The notes under the pieces are model-generated. The model saw only the letters and a program-made list of their open reading frames with translations. It ran no database searches and was not told the DNA's origin. A stretch of DNA of 64,000 nt. Origin: Bacillota bacterium. Lineage in GTDB: Bacteria; Bacillota; Clostridia; Oscillospirales; Ruminococcaceae. Where the stretch lies: contig JAEWWW010000015.1 of assembly GCA_023396215.1 (NCBI GenBank), positions 1-64,000 of the forward strand, read 5' to 3'. Every line of letters starts with the position of its first letter. Positions within the stretch are counted from its first letter, which is position 1. Shown in pieces: positions 18,693 through 27,357 of this stretch. The translations under genes were made by a program, and so were the position numbers.

Positions 18693-19148
18693 ATGTCAAA
18701 TGTTGTTTTCTTTCTTGCACCGCTGGCTGCCGTAGTCCTGCTGGCTATGCCCCTTGTGCCTGTTTATCAGGGCATCACCACCGGCCAGAAGGCCAAAAAT
18801 AAGGTTGTTTTTCACCTCTGCGCTTTCTTTGGCCTGATGCTCATCATGATTGTGGCCCCGCTGGCCGACCTGACCATCTTCGCCGCCGCTGAGGAAGCGG
18901 TCGCCACCGCCGCCGCTGCCGCTGGCATCTCCACCGGCGCAGGCATGGGCTTCATTGCCGCCGCGCTGGTAACCGGGCTTTCCTGCGTGGGTTCGGGCAT
19001 CGCCGTTGCCGCCGCCGCCCCCGCCGCCATCGGCGCCTTCAGCGAAGACCCCAAGGCTTTCGGTAAGGCCATCATCTTCGTGGTTCTGGGCGAAGGTATC
19101 GCCATCTACGGTCTGCTGATCTCGATTCTTATCATCAACAAGCTGTAA
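18693..19148 (+). CDS. atpK: V-type ATPase proteolipid subunit K (c ring)
   Basis: 151 aa. The C-terminal half is a canonical c-ring hairpin: a Gly/Ala-rich helix (AAALVTGLSCVGSGIAVA), the SEDP polar loop, and a second helix with the ion-binding Glu in VVLGEGIAIYG. The N-terminal half has two hydrophobic segments that are not c-like, so there is one ion site per protomer, unlike the duplicated V-type K of enterococci. GGAGGT is 7 nt before ATG 18693. I could not decide H+ versus Na+. Confidence 0.93.
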   Translation: MSNVVFFLAPLAAVVLLAMPLVPVYQGITTGQKAKNKVVFHLCAFFGLMLIMIVAPLADLTIFAAAEEAVATAAAAAGISTGAGMGFIAAALVTGLSCVGSGIAVAAAAPAAIGAFSEDPKAFGKAIIFVVLGEGIAIYGLLISILIINKL

Positions 19149-19208
19149 AAACAGCGGGCCGCGCCCAAGCGGCCAAGATACCCCGGCCCGAGCCAAGGAG
19201 GAACGCCC

Positions 19209-19517
19209 ATGCGGTTTTATTTAATCAGCGATAATATTGATACCTATGTGGGTATGCGCCTTGCCGGTATTGAGGGCGTGGTGGTGCACACCGCCGTTGC
19301 AGTTGAAAAAGAACTGCGCGAGGCATGTGCCAACCCCGACATCGGTGTGGTGCTTGTTACAGCCAAGCTGATGGAGCTCTGCCCTGACGTGATCTATGAC
19401 ATGAAGCTACACAGCAAGCGGCCTCTCATTGTGGAGGTCACCGACCGTCACGGCGCGGGCAAGCTTTCAAATTCCATCACCCGCTATGTGCGTGACGCCG
19501 TGGGCATCAACATCTAG
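19209..19517 (+). CDS. atpF: V-type ATPase subunit F
   Basis: 102 aa with a Rossmann-like pattern: YLISDNIDTYVGMRLAGIEG, then GVVLVTAKLMELCPDVI. Subunit F sits on the central stalk and modulates catalysis. CCAAGGAGG precedes ATG 19209. It is followed by a 173-nt gap before subunit E, longer than most in this operon. Confidence 0.92.
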   Translation: MRFYLISDNIDTYVGMRLAGIEGVVVHTAVAVEKELREACANPDIGVVLVTAKLMELCPDVIYDMKLHSKRPLIVEVTDRHGAGKLSNSITRYVRDAVGINI

Positions 19518-19690
19518 GGTCTGCCGGCGCTGCTGCCAGTAGCCCATCCTTTGGTGCGTTTTGCGCCGCACTGCGTTCCTTTTTCCCGGAATACGGCCGG
19601 TATTCCTGCAAAAACTTGCCTTGTCTGGCACAAAACGCGCTCAAAATCGGTAGAATTCAGATAGTGTCAACAGGCCCAAGAGGTGAGAGC

Positions 19691-20284
19691 ATGGTAAAAA
19701 ACGAAGAGCGCTTTGCTCTGATAGAAAAGTCGGTAATGGCGCAGGCCGAGCAAAAAAGCAAAGAGCTGCGCAAGCAGGCCGATGACTATAAAAACCGCGA
19801 GATAGAAAATGTGGAAACCAAGGTGCTCAACGAGCTTTACGGCAAGATACAGGATGAGATTGCCGATATTACAAGCTCTTCCGCCCTGCGGATTTCCCGC
19901 ACCGAAAACCAGTATCACCAACAGTTGCTGCTGCGCCGCGAAGAGCTGACCCGCGAGGTTTTTGCACAGGCGCGCCAGCGGCTGGTGGAGTATGCAGGCA
20001 CCGAGGCCTACACAACACAGCTGCTGGAGACAGCCCGCAGGCTGGCGGGGGATTATCCCCAGCCCGGCGGGGTTGTTTCGGTGCGCCCGGCCGACGGGCC
20101 GCTGCTGCCCCAACTGACCGAGATTTTTGGCGGCTGTCGGGTCGAAACCGATGAAACCATCAAAATCGGCGGTATCAAGCTGATGAACTACGATGCCGGC
20201 TTCTTTGTGGATGAAACATTGGATGCACGCCTCGAGGAGCAGCGCCCCTGGTTCTATTCCCATTCGGGGCTGACGATACAGTAA
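19691..20284 (+). CDS. atpE: V-type ATPase subunit E
   Basis: 197 aa peripheral stalk subunit. The N-terminal half (~10-110) is a long charged helix that should pair with subunit H; the C-terminal half is the globular head that binds A3B3. AGAGGTGA is 4 nt before ATG 19691. An upstream in-frame ATG (19616) lacks a ribosome binding site and the added residues are not family-like. Confidence 0.88.
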   Translation: MVKNEERFALIEKSVMAQAEQKSKELRKQADDYKNREIENVETKVLNELYGKIQDEIADITSSSALRISRTENQYHQQLLLRREELTREVFAQARQRLVEYAGTEAYTTQLLETARRLAGDYPQPGGVVSVRPADGPLLPQLTEIFGGCRVETDETIKIGGIKLMNYDAGFFVDETLDARLEEQRPWFYSHSGLTIQ

Positions 20285-20387
20285 TGCTTGCAGGCTGCCG
20301 GTAAAGCAGCCGGGCTGCAAAACGGGGGCCTGGCTTTGCCTGCCTTACCCCTCGCCCCATGGCTTTTCGGCCTCTGCTTTAACAGGC

Positions 20388-20428
20388 GATACCGGCTTTC
20401 GCTTTTACAAAAGCGCGAAAACGGTATC
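20388..20428 (+). other. Intercistronic stem-loop upstream of atpA
   Basis: GATACCG (20388-20394) pairs with CGGTATC (20422-20428), and inner segments add TTTCGC/GCGAAA-type pairing. There is no T run after it, so it is more likely an mRNA processing or stability element separating the E and A cistrons than a terminator. Confidence 0.5.
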
Positions 20429-20474
20429 AGGATGCGCTGCCTGCACCATTTTGTGAAACACCGAGGTGAACGAT

Positions 20475-22241
20475 TTGAATAACAAAAACGTGATTTATTC
20501 TATAAACGGGCCGGTTGTCACCGTAAAGGATACCAAGGATTTCTCGATGCTGGAGATGGTATACGTCGGTGAAAAGCGGCTGATTGGCGAGGTTATCGCC
20601 ATAAACGACCACTTCACCACCATTCAGGTGTATGAGGTAACCACCGGCCTGCGCCCGGGCGAGCCTGTGGCTTCATCCGGCAGCCCCATCAGCGCCACGC
20701 TGGGCCCGGGGATACTTTCCAATATCTTCGACGGTATTCAGCGCCCTTTGAAGGACATCGAGCAGATGTCGGGGGCGTTTATCGATGTCGGCCTGAACGT
20801 TTCCTCGCTGGATGAGAACCGCCGCTGGCAGGTGACCGTCACCGCCAAAGAGGGCGAGCAGCTGGCCGGCGGGCAGGTTTACGCCACCTGCCCCGAAACC
20901 CCGCTGATTGAGCACCGCTGCATGACCCCGCCCGCCCTTTCGGGCAAGGTGGTTTGGGCGGCTACCTCGGGCAGCTATGGGGTGAACGACGTTATCCTCA
21001 AGCTGGAGGATGCCGACGGCGCCGTGCATGAGTTGACCCTCTGCCAGAGATGGCCTATCCGTACCGCCCGCCCGGTGGGCGACCGGCTGCCCCTTTCGAG
21101 GCCGCTGATTACCGGGCAGCGGGTTATCGACTCGCTTTTCCCCATCGCCAAGGGCGGCACCGCCGCCGTGCCCGGCGGCTTCGGCACCGGCAAAACCATG
21201 ACCCAGCACCAGCTGGCCAAATGGTGCGATGCCGATATCATCGTCTATGTGGGCTGCGGCGAGCGCGGCAACGAGATGACACAGGTGCTGGAGGAGTTCA
21301 GCCACCTGATTGACCCCAAGAGCCAGAAGGCCCTCACCGACCGCACCGTGCTGATTGCAAACACCTCCAACATGCCGGTGGCTGCCCGCGAGGCTTCTAT
21401 CTATACCGGCATTACGCTGGCCGAATACTACCGCGACATGGGCTACCATGTGGCCATCATGGCGGATTCCACCTCCCGCTGGGCCGAGGCGCTGCGCGAG
21501 ATTTCGGGCCGCCTTGAAGAGATGCCCGCCGAGGAGGGCTTCCCCGCCTACCTGCCGTCCCGCCTTTCCGAGTTTTACGAGCGCGCCGGCTATGTGCATG
21601 CCCTCAACGGGCAGGAGGGCTCGGTTTCCATCATCGGGGCAGTTTCGCCGCAGGGCGCCGACTTCTCCGAGCCGGTTACCCAGAATACCAAGCGGTTTGT
21701 CCGCTGCTTCTGGACGCTGGACAAATCGCTGGCCTACGCCCGCCATTACCCCGCCATTAACTGGACCACCAGCTACAGCGAATATATGGACGACCTGACC
21801 CAGTGGTACAAGGAAACGGTGGACCCCAGCTTTATCAAGCGGCGTCAGGGCATTATGACCCTGCTGCATGAGGAAAGCAAGCTGATGGAGATTGTCAAGC
21901 TCATCGGCTCGGATGTGCTGCCCGACGACCAGAAGCTGATTATCGAGGTCAGCCGGGTTATCCGCGTGGGCTTTTTGCAGCAGAATGCCTACCACAAGGA
22001 CGACACCTATGTGCCGCTGGAAAAACAGCTGCAGATGATGGACGTCATCCTCTATCTGTATGAGCGAGCAAAGAGCCTGATTGCGGGCGGCGTACCCATC
22101 GGCGCCATTGTGGAAACCGGCCTGCTGGAAAAGCTCATCAAGATGAAATATGACATCCCCAACGACAAGCCGGAGCTGTTTGACCAGTACCGGGTTGCAA
22201 TCGATATGGAACTTGGCAAAGTTCATGTTCCAAAGGCTTAA
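20475..22241 (+). CDS. atpA: V-type ATPase catalytic subunit A
   Basis: 588 aa. Carries the Walker A GGFGTGKT at ~239, the GCGERGNEM motif and the non-homologous region insertion typical of the V-type A subunit. It hydrolyses or makes ATP in the A3B3 head. TTG 20475 is preferred because GAGGTG (20463-20468) is 6 nt upstream; GTG 20466, also in frame, overlaps that site. Subunit B starts 19 nt downstream. Confidence 0.97.
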   Translation: MNNKNVIYSINGPVVTVKDTKDFSMLEMVYVGEKRLIGEVIAINDHFTTIQVYEVTTGLRPGEPVASSGSPISATLGPGILSNIFDGIQRPLKDIEQMSGAFIDVGLNVSSLDENRRWQVTVTAKEGEQLAGGQVYATCPETPLIEHRCMTPPALSGKVVWAATSGSYGVNDVILKLEDADGAVHELTLCQRWPIRTARPVGDRLPLSRPLITGQRVIDSLFPIAKGGTAAVPGGFGTGKTMTQHQLAKWCDADIIVYVGCGERGNEMTQVLEEFSHLIDPKSQKALTDRTVLIANTSNMPVAAREASIYTGITLAEYYRDMGYHVAIMADSTSRWAEALREISGRLEEMPAEEGFPAYLPSRLSEFYERAGYVHALNGQEGSVSIIGAVSPQGADFSEPVTQNTKRFVRCFWTLDKSLAYARHYPAINWTTSYSEYMDDLTQWYKETVDPSFIKRRQGIMTLLHEESKLMEIVKLIGSDVLPDDQKLIIEVSRVIRVGFLQQNAYHKDDTYVPLEKQLQMMDVILYLYERAKSLIAGGVPIGAIVETGLLEKLIKMKYDIPNDKPELFDQYRVAIDMELGKVHVPKA

Positions 22242-22259
22242 GAAAGGGGGACTGTAACG

Positions 22260-23660
22260 GTGAGCGTTCAGTTTGTAGGACTCAAAGAAATCAACGGCCC
22301 CCTTGTGGTGCTGGATAATATCCCAAACGCAAGTTTTGAAGAGATGGTCGAGTTGGTGCTGGAGGACGGCACTACCCGCATGGGGCGGGTGGTGCACATC
22401 GAGGGCAAGCGGGTGGTCATTCAGGTGTTTGAAGGCACCCGTGGCCTTTCGCTGACCAATACCAGAACCAAAATGGTTGGCAAGCCGATGGAGATTCCTC
22501 TTTCCAAAGAGATTCTCGGCCGCATTCTCAGCGGCAGCGGCCGCCCGGTAGACGGTCTGGGCGAGATATTTGCCGAGCGCTACGGCGATATCAACGGCAA
22601 GCCGCTCAACCCGGTTTCCCGCAGCTACCCCAGAAACTACATCCGCACCGGTATCTCCACCATCGATGCGCTGGCAACCCTCATCCGCGGGCAGAAGCTG
22701 CCCATATTCTCGGGTTCGGGTATGCAGCACAACAAGCTGGCGGTGCAGATTGTGCGTCAGGCCCAGATCACCGGCAGCGACGAGCAGAACTTCTGCGTGG
22801 TCTTTGCCGCCATGGGCGTTAAAAACGACGTGGCCGACTACTTCCGCAGCAGCTTTGAAAAATCCGGCGTGCTGAAAAACGTGGTCATGTTCCTCAACCT
22901 TTCCAACGACCCGATTATCGAGAGAATTTTGACCCCCCGCTGCGCATTGACGGTGGCGGAGTATCTGGCCTATGAGCAGAACATGCATGTTCTGGTTATC
23001 CTGACCGACATGACCTCCTATGCCGAGGCGCTGCGCGAGTTCTCCTCCTCCAAGGGCGAGATTCCCGGCAGAAAGGGCTACCCCGGCTACCTTTACTCCG
23101 ACCTGGCCTCGCTCTATGAACGGGCGGGCGTGGTCAACGGCAGAAACGGCTCGGTGACCCAGATACCCATCCTCACCATGCCCAACGACGACATCACCCA
23201 TCCGGTGCCCGACCTCACCGGCTATATCACCGAGGGCCAGATTGTGCTTGACCGCAGCCTCGACCAGATGGGCATCTACCCGCCCATTTCGGTGCTGCCC
23301 TCTCTTTCGCGTCTGATGAAGGACGGCATCGGCGAAGGCTACACCCGGGCCGACCACTCGGCGCTTTCCAACCAGCTGTTCGCCTGCTACGCGCGGGTGC
23401 AGGATGCCAGAGCCCTTGCGTCGGTTATCGGCGAAGAGGAGCTCAGCCCCACCGACAAGCAGCTGCTGGAGTTTGGTCAGCTCTTTGAGCGCCACTTTGT
23501 GGCACAGGGTTTTGAGGAAAACCGTACCATCGAGCAGACACTGGATTTGGGCTGGCGGCTGCTTTCCACCCTGCCCAGGGAGGAGCTGGACCGCCTGGAC
23601 GACGCCCTGCTGGACAAATTTTACCGCCCCGGCGAGACCGGGATGCTGAGAGGGCAATAG
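22260..23660 (+). CDS. atpB: V-type ATPase subunit B
   Basis: 466 aa regulatory nucleotide-binding subunit alternating with A in the head. It lacks a Walker A loop: the equivalent position reads [12 protein letters not shown], as in the family. The C-terminal helical domain is complete. The start is GTG 22260, with AAAGGGGG about 9 nt upstream. Confidence 0.97.
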   Translation: MSVQFVGLKEINGPLVVLDNIPNASFEEMVELVLEDGTTRMGRVVHIEGKRVVIQVFEGTRGLSLTNTRTKMVGKPMEIPLSKEILGRILSGSGRPVDGLGEIFAERYGDINGKPLNPVSRSYPRNYIRTGISTIDALATLIRGQKLPIFSGSGMQHNKLAVQIVRQAQITGSDEQNFCVVFAAMGVKNDVADYFRSSFEKSGVLKNVVMFLNLSNDPIIERILTPRCALTVAEYLAYEQNMHVLVILTDMTSYAEALREFSSSKGEIPGRKGYPGYLYSDLASLYERAGVVNGRNGSVTQIPILTMPNDDITHPVPDLTGYITEGQIVLDRSLDQMGIYPPISVLPSLSRLMKDGIGEGYTRADHSALSNQLFACYARVQDARALASVIGEEELSPTDKQLLEFGQLFERHFVAQGFEENRTIEQTLDLGWRLLSTLPREELDRLDDALLDKFYRPGETGMLRGQ

Positions 23661-23785
23661 CGTGAGCAACGCGCCAACGCCCGTGCCGCGCCCGCGGCGG
23701 GGATGGCGGCTGACGCGCAAAACGGCTGTTGCTTTGCACAGACGTTTTGTGCCCCAAACTATGGTGAAAGGAAGGAACGCTTCAT

Positions 23786-24460
23786 ATGGCCGGTCATGAC
23801 GCCAACCTGTTTCCCACCAAGGGCAACCTGATACAGGTCAGAAAATCGCTGCAGCTGGCCCGAATGGGCTACGACCTGCTGGACCGCAAGCGCAATATCC
23901 TTGTGCGTGAGCTGATGCTGCTCATCGACCGGGCCAAGGCGATTAACGAAGAGATAGACAAAACCTACAACCGGGCCTACTTTGCGCTGCAAAAGGCCAA
24001 CATCACCCTTGGCATCTGTGAAGAGGTTGCCAAGTCGGTGCCGGTGGAGGAAGGTCTGAACATCGAGTTTCGCAGCGTCATGGGGGTGGAGCTGCCCACC
24101 GTGACCCTGAACGCCAACGAAGAACCCTCCTTTGCCTACAGCCTGGAGGGCACCAACTCGCAGTTGGATAACGCTTACCTCAGCTTTCACAAGGTCAAGA
24201 TGCTCACCGCGCGGATAGCCGAGATTGAAAACAGCATCTACCGGCTTGCCCACGCCATCAAAAAGACGCAGGGCCGCGCCAACGCACTGAAAAACATCAT
24301 CATTCCCCGTTTCGAGGCCAGCAGCCGCTTCATTACCTCCGCCCTTGAAGAAAAAGAACGTGAGGATTTCTCACGGCTCAAGGTCATCAAGAGCACCAAG
24401 GAAAAGCAGCAGCTTGCCCGCGAAGAGGAACAGAAAGCACAGGAAGAGCCGCAGTCGTAA
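23786..24460 (+). CDS. atpD: V-type ATPase subunit D (central rotor)
   Basis: 224 aa, two long helices forming the rotor coiled coil: an N-terminal segment (PTKGNLIQVRKSLQLARMGY) and a C-terminal one rich in E/K/R. The tail is unusually acidic and Gln-rich. AAGGAAGGAA precedes ATG 23786. Last gene of the operon, followed by a terminator. Confidence 0.95.
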   Translation: MAGHDANLFPTKGNLIQVRKSLQLARMGYDLLDRKRNILVRELMLLIDRAKAINEEIDKTYNRAYFALQKANITLGICEEVAKSVPVEEGLNIEFRSVMGVELPTVTLNANEEPSFAYSLEGTNSQLDNAYLSFHKVKMLTARIAEIENSIYRLAHAIKKTQGRANALKNIIIPRFEASSRFITSALEEKEREDFSRLKVIKSTKEKQQLAREEEQKAQEEPQS

Positions 24461-24470
24461 CAAGATTTAT

Positions 24471-24508
24471 CCCGCCGGGCAGAGAGCGCCCCGGCGGGTT
24501 TTGCTTTT
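24471..24508 (+). terminator. Terminator of the V-ATPase operon
   Basis: CCCGCCGGG (24471-24479) pairs with CCCGGCGGG (24490-24498), followed by TTTTGCTTTT. Confidence 0.9.
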
Positions 24509-24629
24509 GGGCGTATCATTTGGGGTTTGTGCGCAACAATATAATCAACCATCCCGCAGCATCCTGTCGCTGCGGGGCGGCGGATATGCCATCAGCCAAA
24601 AAATATTTTTATCGCAAGGGGGTGCCGCC

Positions 24630-25313
24630 ATGAAGCAAAAAGCAACACCGGCCTTTATCATCGGCATGGTGGCGCTGGGCTGCCTGCTGATGTATGGGGT
24701 GGAGGTCTGGCAGCACCCTGTTTACTTCACTAAGTCGCTGCTCAAGCTGCTGGTCTTTGGCGGGCTGCCGCTGCTCTGCCCGGTGCCGGGCGGGCGTGCC
24801 GGCCTGCTGGCAGGCATCTTTCGCCCCCGCCAAAAGAAGCAGCTGCTCCGGTGGGCGGTGGTGGGCGCGGCGGTTTACCTGCTGATATTGGGGGCCTATG
24901 GGCTGCTGCGCCCGCTGATTGACCTCGACCACATCGCCGCCCAGTTGGGAGGCACCCTCGGGGTGACCGGTAGCAACTTCATCTATGTAGCGCTGTATAT
25001 CTCGGTGATAAACTCCCTGCTGGAGGAGTTTTTCTTTCGCGGGTTTGCCTTTTTAACCTTAAAAAAGCAGTTGCCTGCCAAAGCGGCCCACCTGTTTTCG
25101 GCGCTGGCCTTTGCCCTGTACCATCTGGCCATTTTGTCGGGGTGGTTTTCACCGCTGCTGTTTGCGGCCGCCATTGCGGGGCTCTGTCTGGCCGGGGTGT
25201 TCTTCAACCTGCTGGACGGGCTGGGCGGCAGCATCTACCCCTCGTGGATGGTGCATCTCTGCGCCAACCTTGCCATCAATACCATCGGGCTTGCCATGTT
25301 TGGGCTGATTTAA
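24630..25313 (+). CDS. CPBP-family intramembrane metalloprotease
   Basis: 227 aa with about six hydrophobic helices. The three family motifs are present: EEFFFRG (glutamates plus Arg), FALYH and HLCANLAIN, which together form the intramembrane metal site seen in Rce1/CAAX-type proteases. Substrate unknown. ATG 24630 follows AAGGGGG by 7 nt. It starts about 120 nt after the V-ATPase terminator and is probably transcribed separately. Confidence 0.88.
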   Translation: MKQKATPAFIIGMVALGCLLMYGVEVWQHPVYFTKSLLKLLVFGGLPLLCPVPGGRAGLLAGIFRPRQKKQLLRWAVVGAAVYLLILGAYGLLRPLIDLDHIAAQLGGTLGVTGSNFIYVALYISVINSLLEEFFFRGFAFLTLKKQLPAKAAHLFSALAFALYHLAILSGWFSPLLFAAAIAGLCLAGVFFNLLDGLGGSIYPSWMVHLCANLAINTIGLAMFGLI

Positions 25314-25364
25314 ACCGGCGCCGCCGGGTCAAACATTTTTTCAGCCGCATTTAAAAATTACAAT

Positions 25365-25394
25365 TTTTCAGGCGTATGATTTCAATTGTATAAT
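25365..25394 (+). promoter_or_regulatory. Promoter of the DUF378 gene
   Basis: TTTTCA (25365-25370), an 18-nt spacer, TATAAT (25389-25394). The 127-nt leader that follows contains a GGGCAGG...CCTGCCC hairpin. Confidence 0.5.
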
Positions 25395-25521
25395 TTCTGT
25401 GACAAAACAAATAATAAACATGAAATGCAGCGCATTTCGGGGCAGGCCGCGCCTATAAACCGTCGCCCTGCCCGTCAACATGATAGATGGACATCCATTT
25501 TTTCATCAAGGAGTTGTAAAA

Positions 25522-25731
25522 ATGTTGGATAAAACAGCTCTCGTCCTTATAATCATCGGCGCGCTCAACTGGGGGCTTATCGGCCTGTTCCAGTTCGATT
25601 TAGTAGCATGGTTATTCGGGGGACAGGGGGCGATGCTCAGCCGCATAGTCTACACGCTGGTAGCGCTGGCAGGCCTGTGGTGCGTATCCCTCCTTTTCAG
25701 AGATACAGAAGCAACCGAAGTGAGAGAGTAA
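25522..25731 (+). CDS. DUF378 small membrane protein
   Basis: 69 aa, two hydrophobic helices. The motif LIIIGALNWGLIGLFQFD defines DUF378 (YuzA-like). Function unknown. AAGGAG sits 8-9 nt before ATG 25522; an in-frame upstream ATG at 25480 lacks a site. Ends at a strong terminator, directly after which dispersed repeat copy 1 begins. Confidence 0.88.
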   Translation: MLDKTALVLIIIGALNWGLIGLFQFDLVAWLFGGQGAMLSRIVYTLVALAGLWCVSLLFRDTEATEVRE

Positions 25732-25732
25732 T

Positions 25733-25774
25733 AAATGAAGCAGCCTGCCCTTTGCGGGGCAGGCTGCTTCATTT
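25733..25774. terminator. 18-bp perfect terminator hairpin
   Basis: AAATGAAGCAGCCTGCCC (25733-25750) pairs perfectly with 25757-25774 around TTTGCG. Its right arm ends exactly where repeat copy 1 starts. A degenerate second copy of its 3' half, CCTGCC-N7-CAGGCTGCTTTCATTT, recurs at 25945-25973 on the far side of the repeat. Confidence 0.85.
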
Positions 25775-25944
25775 GAGGGTGTCAAAGAATTGACACCCTT
25801 CACAAGGGGGACTTCGTGTCCTGTGCAAAACCTGTGGGTTTTGCGTCCAGCCATCCCCCTCGTGGGCACCCCCAAGCAAAACTGCCCCCTCCACCGGGGG
25901 CAGTTTTAGCGGTATCGCTCCGCCTGCGCGATATATTTTTTTAA
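25775..25944 (+). repeat. Dispersed hairpin element, copy 1 (full length)
   Basis: Non-coding, about 170 bp, with three hairpins: GGGTGTCAA/TTGACACCC (25777-25798); a long arm closed by CACAAGGGGGA and TCCCCCTCGTG with inner GCAAAACC/GGTTTTGC; and AAAACTGCCCCC/GGGGGCAGTTTT. Copy 2 at 31690-31892 is the same element inverted, and copy 3 at 63467-63531 is a deleted form. The left edge abuts the DUF378 terminator; the right edge abuts a degenerate duplicate of the same terminator. No protein-coding frame is conserved. Confidence 0.8.
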
Positions 25945-25978
25945 CCTGCCTTTTTAACAGGCTGCTTTCATTTATCTT

Positions 25979-26002
25979 ACTGGGGGTATCCATACCCCCA
26001 GT
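25979..26002 (-). terminator. Hairpin after ackA
   Basis: ACTGGGGGTAT (25979-25989) pairs with ATACCCCCAGT (25992-26002). Likely terminates ackA on the minus strand, though the T tract is poor. Confidence 0.6.
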
Positions 26003-26023
26003 TGCATTTTAGTGCAGAGCGGT

Positions 26024-27223
26024 TTATTTGCCGCTGACAATCTCCTTGGTGTCGCGGGCGATGAGCAGCTCCTCGTTGGTGGGGATAGCCCAAACCTGCA
26101 CGCGGGAGTCGTCTGTGGAGATCCGCACCTCTTTGCCTCTGATTTTGTTGGCCTCAGCGTCAAAGATGATGCCCATATACTCCATGTTTTTGCAGGCCTG
26201 CTCGCGCACTTCGGTGTCGTTTTCGCCGATGCCGCCGGTGAAGACCACAGCGTCTACGCCGCCCATGGCCGCCGCATAAGCGCCGATGTATTTTCTAATC
26301 TGATACTGCTGGATATCGGTCGCCAGCTTGGCGCGCTGGTTGCCCTCGGCTGCGGCGGTGCGCAGGTCGCGCTGGTCGCTGGTGATGCCCGAAAGCCCCA
26401 GATAGCCCGACTTTTTGTTGAGGATATCCACAATCTGCTGGGCGCTCAGATTCTCTTTTTCAGCGAGGAACCCAACGATCGAGGGGTCGATGCAGCCGGA
26501 GCGGGTGCCCATAATCAGGCCGTCCAGCGGGGTGAAGCCCATGGTGGTATCCACCGAGCGGCCGCCGTCGATGGCGGTAATCGAAGAGCCGTTGCCCAGA
26601 TGGCAGGTGATGATTTTAAGCTCCGAAAGAGACTTGTTCAGCAGCTTGGCAAGGCGGGCCGATACAAAGCGGTGGCTGGTGCCGTGGTAGCCGTATCTCC
26701 TGATATGGTACTTCTCATAATACTCGTAAGGAATGGGGAAGATGTATGCCTCCTTGGGCACTGTCTGGTGAAAAGCGGTGTCAAAGACCGCAACCTGGGG
26801 CACGCTTTCGGCAAATACCTTGCGGCAAGCCTTGATAGCCTCCAGAATAGGGGGGTTATGCAGGGGGGCAAGGTCAGAAACCTCGGCGATGACATCCAGA
26901 ACCTCTTCGTTGATGAGTACCGACTCGGTGTATTTTTCTCCACCATGCACCACGCGGTGGCCGATGGCGTTGATTTCCTCCAGACTGCCGATTACCGCGG
27001 CCTCGCCGCTGGTCAGCACCTTGGTCAGCTCCTCAAAGGCTTCCTTATGGGTGGGGAAGTTTACCTCATAAGAAACCTCGCGGCCGTCGCTGGTCTTGTG
27101 GGTGATTTTACCGCCGATGCCAATCCGCTCACAGATGCCCTTGGCAATGGCTGTTTCGCTTTCCATGTCGATTAGTTGATATTTCAGCGATGAGCTGCCG
27201 GCGTTAATGACTAGAACCTTCAT
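26024..27223 (-). CDS. ackA: Acetate kinase
   Basis: 399 aa cytoplasmic enzyme making ATP and acetate from acetyl phosphate. It begins MKVLVINAGSSSLKYQLID, the ASKHA phosphate-binding signature, with AFHQTVP, RYGYHGTSHRFVS and CHLGNGSSITAI further on, all diagnostic of AckA. GGAGGA lies 6 nt before ATG 27223; more distal in-frame starts lack a site. No pta is adjacent. It is divergent from tmcAL, whose enzyme uses acetate as substrate. Confidence 0.97.
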   Translation of the reverse strand: MKVLVINAGSSSLKYQLIDMESETAIAKGICERIGIGGKITHKTSDGREVSYEVNFPTHKEAFEELTKVLTSGEAAVIGSLEEINAIGHRVVHGGEKYTESVLINEEVLDVIAEVSDLAPLHNPPILEAIKACRKVFAESVPQVAVFDTAFHQTVPKEAYIFPIPYEYYEKYHIRRYGYHGTSHRFVSARLAKLLNKSLSELKIITCHLGNGSSITAIDGGRSVDTTMGFTPLDGLIMGTRSGCIDPSIVGFLAEKENLSAQQIVDILNKKSGYLGLSGITSDQRDLRTAAAEGNQRAKLATDIQQYQIRKYIGAYAAAMGGVDAVVFTGGIGENDTEVREQACKNMEYMGIIFDAEANKIRGKEVRISTDDSRVQVWAIPTNEELLIARDTKEIVSGK

Positions 27224-27295
27224 TTGTATCCTCCATGCGTTTGTTGATTTTTCTTCTCTGGGGGCCGTCTGAAAAACGATCATATTGTTTTTTTC

Positions 27296-27323
27296 TTGAC
27301 AGATAACCATACTAATTTATAAT
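27296..27323 (+). promoter_or_regulatory. Consensus promoter of tmcAL
   Basis: TTGACA (27296-27301), a 16-nt spacer, TATAAT (27318-27323), 34 nt before the tmcAL start codon. Confidence 0.8.
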
Positions 27324-27357
27324 ATTACATAATACCATCAAATTCAAGGGGAACAGC

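Noticed and set aside
20673..23720. A minus-strand open frame of about 1000 codons opposite the V-ATPase A and B genes
   Set aside because: It is a GC-bias shadow of two certain genes; the translated sequence has no recognisable domain.
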